Source of the DNA: Bordetella parapertussis
GTDB lineage: Bacteria > Pseudomonadota > Gammaproteobacteria > Burkholderiales > Burkholderiaceae_C
NCBI GenBank assembly: GCA_943328885.2
Contig: CALQBT020000078.1
Coordinates: forward strand, 1-8,964
DNA length: 8,964 bases
Direction of reading: 5' to 3'
This document shows, piece after piece, positions 4,571-8,964 of the stretch; position 1 is the first letter of the stretch, and each line of letters starts with the position of its first letter. The notes beneath the pieces were generated by a model. The model was not told where the DNA came from. It saw nothing but the letters and a program-made list of their open reading frames with translations, and searched no databases. The translations under genes were made by a program, and so were the position numbers.

Positions 4571-5941
4571 ATGGCCCTGAACACCGAAGTCACCGCCGAC
4601 CCCAACGCGCCTGCCATCACGCAAGCCTTGGCCCAGTTCGTCGCGACCCATCCCTCGCGCGGCTGGAGCGAAGCGGTCGACCACGAGGCGCACCGAACCT
4701 TTGTCAATTGGCTGGGCTGTGCAGTGGGCGCGGCTCGGCACGAGGCAGTCGATGCTGCGCTGTCGGCGGTGCAGATGTTGCAACCGGCGGCGCAGGCCCA
4801 GGTGCTGGGCCGGACTGAGCGGGTCGACATGGCCAGCGCCGCCTTGGTCAACGGCATCTCCTCGCACACCTTCGATTTCGATGACACCCACCTCAAGACC
4901 ATCATCCACCCCGCTGGTCCGGTGGCCAGTGCTTTGCTGGCGCTGGCCGAGCATCAAGGGTCGAGCGGCCGCGCGCTGATCGATGCGTTGGTGATCGGCA
5001 TCGATGTGTCGTGCCGTGTCGGCAACGTGGTCTACCCCGAGCATTACGACCGCGGCTGGCACATCACCGGCTCGACCGGCATGCTGGGTGCGGCGGCTGG
5101 CTGCGCCAGGCTGCTGGGTCTGGACGTCAGACAGACGACGATGGCACTGGGCATTGCCGCATCGCAGCCTGTGGGCTTGCGCGAACAGTTCGGCACGATG
5201 ACCAAGCCGCTGCACCCGGGCGCTGCAGCCCGCGCCGGGCTGATGTCGGCGCTGATGGCCCGCCATGGTTACACCGCGAGTTCGCGCGCGCTGGAGGCGC
5301 CGCGAGGCCTGTTGCAGGTGGTTTCTAGCAAATGTGACTGGGACCAAGCGACCGACGAGCTGGGGCAGCGCTTCGAGATTTCGTACAACACCTACAAGCC
5401 TTTTGCTTGCGGCATCGTGATCCATCCCAGCATAGACGCCTGCGCCCAGCTGCGCGCGCAAGGTATCACGCCCGAGCAGATCGATCGCGTCGAGTTGCGG
5501 GTGCATTCGCTGGTGCTCGAGCTCACCGGCAAGAAAGAGCCTGCTGACGGCCTGGCCGCCAAGTTCAGTGTTTACCATGGTTGCGCCGCCGGTTTGATCT
5601 TTGGCCGCGCTGGCGAGGGCGAATTCGCGGACGCCATCGTCAAGCGCGAGGACGTGGTCGCTTTGCGCCGCAAGGTGGTGGCCACGGTCGATGAATCCAT
5701 CGCCGAGGCCGCAGTCGATGTCACTGCGGTGCTGCACGATGGCCGCAGAGTCCAGGTCCGGGTCGAGCATGCGATCGGCTCGCTGCAGCGGCCGATGAGC
5801 GACGCTGCGCTGGCGGCCAAGTTCCACGCGCTGGCCGATCCGCTGTTGGGCGCGCCGCGCAGTGCCGAGCTGATGGCGGCAGCCTGGTCACTTGGCGACA
5901 GCGCCGACTTGCGCGGCTTGGTGGCGCTGGCCAGGCCGTAA
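4571..5941 (+). CDS. MmgE/PrpD family protein (2-methylcitrate dehydratase / cis-aconitate decarboxylase-like)
   Basis: A 456-residue member of the MmgE/PrpD superfamily, full length. An N-terminal all-helical domain carries TFDFDDTH (100-107), IIHPAGPVASALLALAE (111-127), GWHITGSTGMLGAAAG (162-177) and GTMTKPLHPGAAARAG (208-223). A C-terminal lid domain begins near YKPFACGIVIHPSID (275-289). By recalled alignment with human cis-aconitate decarboxylase, H113, H164, K212 and H285 match its active-site H103, H159, K207 and H277; this mapping is tentative. Known members dehydrate 2-methylcitrate, decarboxylate cis-aconitate or epimerise iminodisuccinate. There is no prpB or prpC here, so a methylcitrate-cycle role is unlikely. 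It lies 39 bp after the Bug gene and 29 bp before the CMD-like gene, so all three are probably co-transcribed. The substrate is likely the carboxylate that the Bug protein binds, which is inference. There is no signal peptide, so it is cytosolic. Confidence 0.92.
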   Translation: MALNTEVTADPNAPAITQALAQFVATHPSRGWSEAVDHEAHRTFVNWLGCAVGAARHEAVDAALSAVQMLQPAAQAQVLGRTERVDMASAALVNGISSHTFDFDDTHLKTIIHPAGPVASALLALAEHQGSSGRALIDALVIGIDVSCRVGNVVYPEHYDRGWHITGSTGMLGAAAGCARLLGLDVRQTTMALGIAASQPVGLREQFGTMTKPLHPGAAARAGLMSALMARHGYTASSRALEAPRGLLQVVSSKCDWDQATDELGQRFEISYNTYKPFACGIVIHPSIDACAQLRAQGITPEQIDRVELRVHSLVLELTGKKEPADGLAAKFSVYHGCAAGLIFGRAGEGEFADAIVKREDVVALRRKVVATVDESIAEAAVDVTAVLHDGRRVQVRVEHAIGSLQRPMSDAALAAKFHALADPLLGAPRSAELMAAAWSLGDSADLRGLVALARP

Positions 5942-5956
5942 ATCTTTCACAACGAC

Positions 5957-5961
5957 AGAGG
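5957..5961 (+). promoter_or_regulatory. Ribosome binding site that decides the CMD-like start at 5971
   Basis: AGAGG lies 9 nt before the ATG at 5971 but directly abuts the ATG at 5962, which is too close for initiation there. The 5971 start also yields a normal basic signal-peptide N-terminus (MKTKL). Confidence 0.5.
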
Positions 5962-5970
5962 ATGAACTCC

Positions 5971-6618
5971 ATGAAGACGAAACTCGCCACCGTCGCTGCC
6001 ACCTCCTTGTTGAACGGTTTACCGCTGCCTGCGTCGGCCGCCGATGCGTCGACCACGCCGCCCAGGTTCGCGCCCCTGACGGTCGAACAACTCAACGGCT
6101 ACCAAGCGCCGCTCGGCCAGCAGGTGATGAGGGTCTCGAGCATAGGACTCGCCGGGCCTTACAGCCCGCTGCTGCGCAGCCCGGTGATGGGCCAGCGCAT
6201 GTTCGACCTGCTGTACTACTTGCGCTGGAATTCCTCGGTGCCGCTGCGGCTCAACGAGTTCGCGATCCTGATCATCGGGCGGCAGTGGCGCAGCCAGGTC
6301 GAGTGGTTTGCCCATGCGCCGCTGGCGATCACGGCCGGCCTGGCCCCGGAGGTGGTGGCCGACTTGAAGGCGCAGAAGCGTCCGGCCAACATGAAGGCTG
6401 ACGAGGCCGTGGTCTATGACTTCGTCACCGAACTGTCGACTCAGCACAAGGTCAGCGATGCGACCTTTGCGCTGGCCAAGCAGTTGCTGGGCGAGCAGCA
6501 GATCGTCGACCTGACGACGATCGCGGGTACTTATGTCACCGTGGCCATGCTGCTGGCGATGGCCGAAGAGAGCGTGCCGGCGGGCAAGGAACTGCCGTTC
6601 AAGGTCGGCGAGCCCTGA
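5971..6618 (+). CDS. Carboxymuconolactone decarboxylase (AhpD-like fold) family protein with signal peptide
   Basis: A 215-residue protein. Residues 1-24 (MKTKLATVAATSLLNGLPLPASAA) look like a Sec signal peptide with an ASAA cleavage site, so the mature protein may be periplasmic. The rest resembles the all-helical carboxymuconolactone-decarboxylase fold: RSPVMGQRMFDLLYYL (69-84), RLNEFAILIIGRQW (93-106), then VEWFAHAPLAITAGL (110-124) with E111, W112 and H115. The CxxC pair of AhpD peroxidases is absent; the mature part contains no cysteine. Redox cycling of the AhpD kind is therefore excluded, and a decarboxylase, hydrolase or binding role is more likely. It is the last gene of the Bug-MmgE operon. 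Similar CMD-like proteins accompany Bug genes in other Burkholderiales, from memory. An in-frame ATG at 5962 would add three residues. Exact reaction unknown. Confidence 0.85.
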   Translation: MKTKLATVAATSLLNGLPLPASAADASTTPPRFAPLTVEQLNGYQAPLGQQVMRVSSIGLAGPYSPLLRSPVMGQRMFDLLYYLRWNSSVPLRLNEFAILIIGRQWRSQVEWFAHAPLAITAGLAPEVVADLKAQKRPANMKADEAVVYDFVTELSTQHKVSDATFALAKQLLGEQQIVDLTTIAGTYVTVAMLLAMAEESVPAGKELPFKVGEP

Positions 6619-6635
6619 GGCCCACGGCACTGCGC

Positions 6636-6655
6636 TGCGGCGACAGGTCGCCGCA
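6636..6655. terminator. Hairpin between convergent CMD-like and ETF-QO genes, possible bidirectional terminator
   Basis: TGCGGCGAC (6636-6644), AG, GTCGCCGCA (6647-6655): a perfect 9-bp inverted repeat with a 2-nt centre, placed 17 bp after the CMD-like stop and 20 bp after the ETF-QO stop on the other strand. Location and symmetry suit a shared terminator. Neither strand has a U-tract after the stem, so it would not be a classical intrinsic terminator. Confidence 0.5.
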
Positions 6656-6675
6656 AGACGCGACACCCAGCGCTG

Positions 6676-8361
6676 TCACATCCCGGCGTAGTTAGGGCCG
6701 CCACCGCCCTCGGGCGTGACCCAGACGATGTTCTGGGTCGGATCCTTGATGTCGCAAGTCTTGCAATGAACGCAGTTCTGGGCGTTGATCTGCAGCCGAT
6801 CACTGTCGTCGGCGTTCTTGACGAACTCGTAGACGCCTGCCGGGCAGTAACGAGACTCGGGCCCGCCGTAGCGTGCCAGGTTGATCGCTACTGGCACGCT
6901 CGCGTCCTTGAGCGTGAGGTGGGCGGGCTGGTTTTCCTCGTGGTTGGTGCTGCTGATGAACACCGAGCTGAGGCGGTCGAATGTGATCTGGCCGTCTGGT
7001 CTGGGGTAATCGATCTTGCGGCACTGGTCGGCCGGCAGCAGCCGTGCATGGTCCGGCGTGTCGCGGTGCAGCGTCCAGGGCGGCACTTTGAGCCCGAGCT
7101 TGGGCATCAGCCACTGTTCGATGCCGGTCATCACCGTGCCGATCAGCGTGCCCCATTTGAACCAGGGCTTGAAGTTGCGGGTTCGCATCAACTCGGCGTG
7201 CAGCCAGCTGTTCTCGAAGGCTGCGGGGTAGGCGCTGAGTTCGTCCTGGCTGCGGCCGGCAGCCAAAGCCTCGGCAGCGGCCTCTGCAGCGAGCATGCCG
7301 GTCTTGATCGCGGCATGGCTGCCCTTGATGCGCGCGGCATTCATCATGCCGGCGTCACAGCCTACCAGCGCGCCGCCCGGGAACACCAGCTTGGGCAGGC
7401 TTTGCAAGCCGCCGTTGTTGATCGCGCGGGCGCCGTAGCCGATGCGCTTGCCGCCCTCGATGTGGGAGCGGATGGCATGGTGGGTCTTCCAGCGCTGCAT
7501 CTCCTCGAACGGGCTCATCCAGGGGTTCTGGTAATCGAGGCCGAGCACATAGCCCAGCGTGACCTTGTTGCCTTCGAGGTGGTAGAGAAATCCGCCACCG
7601 AAGCTGCCGTCGGTGACCGGCCAGCCGCTGGTATGCACCACCAGACCTGGCTGGGCTTTGTCGGGCGGGATCTCCCACAACTCCTTGATGCCGAGTGCAA
7701 AGCTTGGCGGGTCACGGCCTTCATCGAGCTGGTAGCGCGCGATCAACTGCTTGCCCAGGTGACCGCGCGCGCCTTCGGCAAAGATCGTGTATTTGCCGAG
7801 CAACTCCATGCCGAGTTGGAAGCCGTCGTGCGGCTGGCCGTCCTTGCCGATCCCGAGATTGCCTGTTGCAACGCCGCGCACCGCGCCCTGGTCGTCGTAG
7901 AGGATTTCGGCGGCCGTGAAGCCGGGGAAAACCTCGACGCCCAGCGCTTCAGCCTGTTCGCCCAGCCACTTGACCACCGCGCCCAGGCTGATGACGTAGT
8001 TGCCGTCATTGTGAAAGCATTCGGGCATCAACCAGTCAGGCGTGGTGGCGATGCCGTCCTCGCTGAGCACCAGCAACTGGTCGCCTGTGACGGCTTGGTT
8101 CAGCGGAGCGCCCAGGTCGCGCCAGTTGGGGATCAGCTCGGTGATCGCGATCGGGTCCATCACCGCGCCGGACAGGATGTGGGCGCCGGGCTCCGAGCCT
8201 TTTTCCAGCACCACGACAGAGATCTCTCGACCCTGGGCCTCGGCCAGTTGCTTGAGCCGAATCGCCGCGGCCATGCCGCCGGGGCCGCCACCGACGATCA
8301 CCACGTCGTATTCCATGGCCTCGCGTGGGCCGAACTGGCTGAGAATCTCCTGCGGTGTCAT
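6676..8361 (-). CDS. Electron transfer flavoprotein-ubiquinone oxidoreductase (ETF-QO)
   Basis: A 561-residue enzyme that oxidises reduced ETF and passes electrons to ubiquinone at the inner membrane, linking acyl-CoA and related flavin dehydrogenases to respiration. The N-terminal FAD motif is VVIVGGGPGGM with G24, G26 and G29. FAEGARGHLGKQL matches the second conserved FAD/GG region. The C-terminal domain holds one [4Fe-4S] cluster: C506 in RYCPAGVYEF, then C530, C533 and C536 in NCVHCKTCDIKDP, followed by the typical ending PEGGGGPNYAGM. The length is normal for bacterial ETF-QO, which lacks the mitochondrial transit peptide. The start at MTPQEILSQFGPREAMEYD agrees with homologues; an in-frame Met lies 15 residues in. 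It stands alone here with no etfAB beside it, diverges from an SDR and converges on the Bug operon. All four Fe-S cysteines are present, so it should be functional. Confidence 0.97.
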   Translation of the reverse strand: MTPQEILSQFGPREAMEYDVVIVGGGPGGMAAAIRLKQLAEAQGREISVVVLEKGSEPGAHILSGAVMDPIAITELIPNWRDLGAPLNQAVTGDQLLVLSEDGIATTPDWLMPECFHNDGNYVISLGAVVKWLGEQAEALGVEVFPGFTAAEILYDDQGAVRGVATGNLGIGKDGQPHDGFQLGMELLGKYTIFAEGARGHLGKQLIARYQLDEGRDPPSFALGIKELWEIPPDKAQPGLVVHTSGWPVTDGSFGGGFLYHLEGNKVTLGYVLGLDYQNPWMSPFEEMQRWKTHHAIRSHIEGGKRIGYGARAINNGGLQSLPKLVFPGGALVGCDAGMMNAARIKGSHAAIKTGMLAAEAAAEALAAGRSQDELSAYPAAFENSWLHAELMRTRNFKPWFKWGTLIGTVMTGIEQWLMPKLGLKVPPWTLHRDTPDHARLLPADQCRKIDYPRPDGQITFDRLSSVFISSTNHEENQPAHLTLKDASVPVAINLARYGGPESRYCPAGVYEFVKNADDSDRLQINAQNCVHCKTCDIKDPTQNIVWVTPEGGGGPNYAGM

Positions 8362-8408
8362 CCGGGTTTGTCCTGTTGGTTTGAGTGGGTCCGGCTCGGG
8401 GCGGGTCG

Positions 8409-8437
8409 ATTCTAACCGTGGGCGACCAAAAAGAGAA
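8409..8437 (-). promoter_or_regulatory. Putative ETF-QO promoter
   Basis: On the minus strand TAGAAT (8409-8414, 5/6 match to -10) lies 17 bp from TTCTCT (8432-8437, 3/6 match to -35). Transcription would start near 8402, about 40 nt before the ATG at 8361. The -35 is weak, and a palindrome overlaps it. Confidence 0.35.
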
Positions 8438-8452
8438 CGACCGTGCTTTTTT
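8429..8452. promoter_or_regulatory. Imperfect 24-bp palindrome between ETF-QO and SDR, candidate operator
   Basis: Two 12-base arms (8429-8440 and 8441-8452) pair at 9 of 12 positions, with a core close to ACG-AC-CGT flanked by A-tract and T-tract. It overlaps the putative ETF-QO -35 element and is one of the few AT-rich spots in the window. It resembles, in general form only, operators of TetR-type fatty-acid regulators. No regulator gene is adjacent. Confidence 0.4.
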
Positions 8453-8593
8453 ATTCAAACGATGGCGATCAGAATCTTCGTCGAAAGCGATGTCCGGACT
8501 TGACGCGGCGGGGCAGGAGCCCTGCAGCGGTCGTGCTATCGTGTTTGCAGTCAATTTCGCTGGATCCTCAGCCTTTCTCCGACCCGACTGCCC

Positions 8594-8964
8594 ATGAGCT
8601 ACAACATCGATCTGTCCGGCCGTGTGGCCTTTGTCTCTGGCGCTTCTAGCGGCCTGGGTGCTCAGTTTGCCCGCACCCTGAGTCAGGCTGGCGCCGCAGT
8701 GGTGCTGGCCTCCCGCCGGGTCGAGCGGCTCAAGACCTTGCGCGCTGAGATCGAATCGGCCGGCGGCGACGCCCATGTGGTGGCGCTGGACGTGACCGAC
8801 CCTGACAGCATCAAGTCGGCGGTCGCGCATGCCGAGACCGAGGTCGGCACGATAGACATCCTGATCAACAACTCGGGCGTCAGCACCACCCAGCGCTTGG
8901 TCGATGTCCGCCCTGAGGACTACGATTTCGTGATGGGCACCAATGCGCGCGGGTCCTTCTTTGT
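8594..8964 (+). CDS. SDR family oxidoreductase, N-terminal part, 3' truncated by window edge
   Basis: The first 123 codons of a classical SDR, open to the right edge. The start MSYNIDLSGRVAF matches a group of Burkholderiales SDRs I recall; no clear Shine-Dalgarno precedes it. Visible motifs are SGASSGLG (15-22, cofactor-binding glycines, with Ser in place of the common first Thr), ASRR (39-42, where an Arg after strand beta-2 suggests NADP preference), LDVTD (65-69), NNSG (92-95, in place of the usual NNAG) and N117 in MGTNARGSFF. The catalytic Ser-Tyr-Lys residues would lie beyond the window. It diverges from ETF-QO with 232 bp between, which fits a shared acyl-CoA or lipid catabolic context, though that is inference. 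Confidence 0.9.
   Translation, partial: MSYNIDLSGRVAFVSGASSGLGAQFARTLSQAGAAVVLASRRVERLKTLRAEIESAGGDAHVVALDVTDPDSIKSAVAHAETEVGTIDILINNSGVSTTQRLVDVRPEDYDFVMGTNARGSFF

Noticed and set aside
3434..5827. Long minus-strand open frame of nearly 800 codons
   Set aside because: It runs antisense to the Bug and MmgE/PrpD genes, which have clear family motifs. Its translation is rich in Arg, Gly, His and Gln without domains, typical of an antisense frame in high-GC DNA.
4571..5941. Assignment of the MmgE/PrpD gene as prpD of the methylcitrate cycle
   Set aside because: No prpB, prpC or acnD-type neighbour is present, and the family covers several reactions, so a gene symbol is not justified.
6766..8415. 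Plus-strand open frame of about 550 codons
   Set aside because: It is antisense to the unmistakable ETF-QO gene and has no recognisable motif; a GC-bias shadow.
8500..8542. TTGACG and TATCGT boxes as a promoter for the right-hand SDR
   Set aside because: The spacing is 31 bp, far outside the usable range, and no other pair fits.

Overview
The window is GC-rich (strong G/C bias at third codon positions, long antisense frames) and reads as chromosomal DNA of a betaproteobacterium, most likely Burkholderiales near the Comamonadaceae. That placement is an inference. It rests on an orphan Bug/TctC-type solute-binding protein, a Crp/Fnr regulator with a 'NLDLIRRVPLF' N-terminus, a bacterial ETF-ubiquinone oxidoreductase, and a short-chain dehydrogenase beginning MSYNIDLSGRVAF. 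I see no tRNA, rRNA, CRISPR array, transposase or prophage gene.

Layout from left to right: (1) the C-terminal part of a caspase-like (peptidase C14) protein, cut by the left edge, + strand; (2) a complete FabG-like SDR oxidoreductase, +; (3) a minus-strand block read right to left: a VOC (glyoxalase/dioxygenase fold) protein, a Crp/Fnr regulator, then a 77-residue hypothetical protein that converges on the SDR; (4) a 380-bp regulatory region between the divergent VOC gene and the next operon, with a sigma70-like promoter, a small possible leader ORF and several inverted repeats; (5) a tight plus-strand operon of Bug/TctC solute-binding protein, MmgE/PrpD-family protein and an apparently exported carboxymuconolactone-decarboxylase-like protein; (6) a hairpin between convergent genes, then the complete ETF-QO gene on the minus strand; (7) a divergent intergenic region with an imperfect 24-bp palindrome over a putative promoter; (8) the N-terminal third of a second SDR, cut by the right edge, +.

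The metabolic theme is catabolism of organic acids or acyl-CoA compounds. The Bug protein would capture a carboxylate in the periplasm, and the MmgE/PrpD protein would act on a carboxylic acid. The decarboxylase-like and VOC proteins look like accessory catabolic enzymes, and ETF-QO passes electrons from flavin dehydrogenases to ubiquinone. The substrate cannot be read from the sequence. I found no clear new defence or mobile system. The points most worth a second look are the Bug-MmgE-CMD operon and its leader, the exported CMD-like protein without the AhpD cysteines, and a Crp/Fnr regulator with an unusual Val in the DNA-recognition helix.
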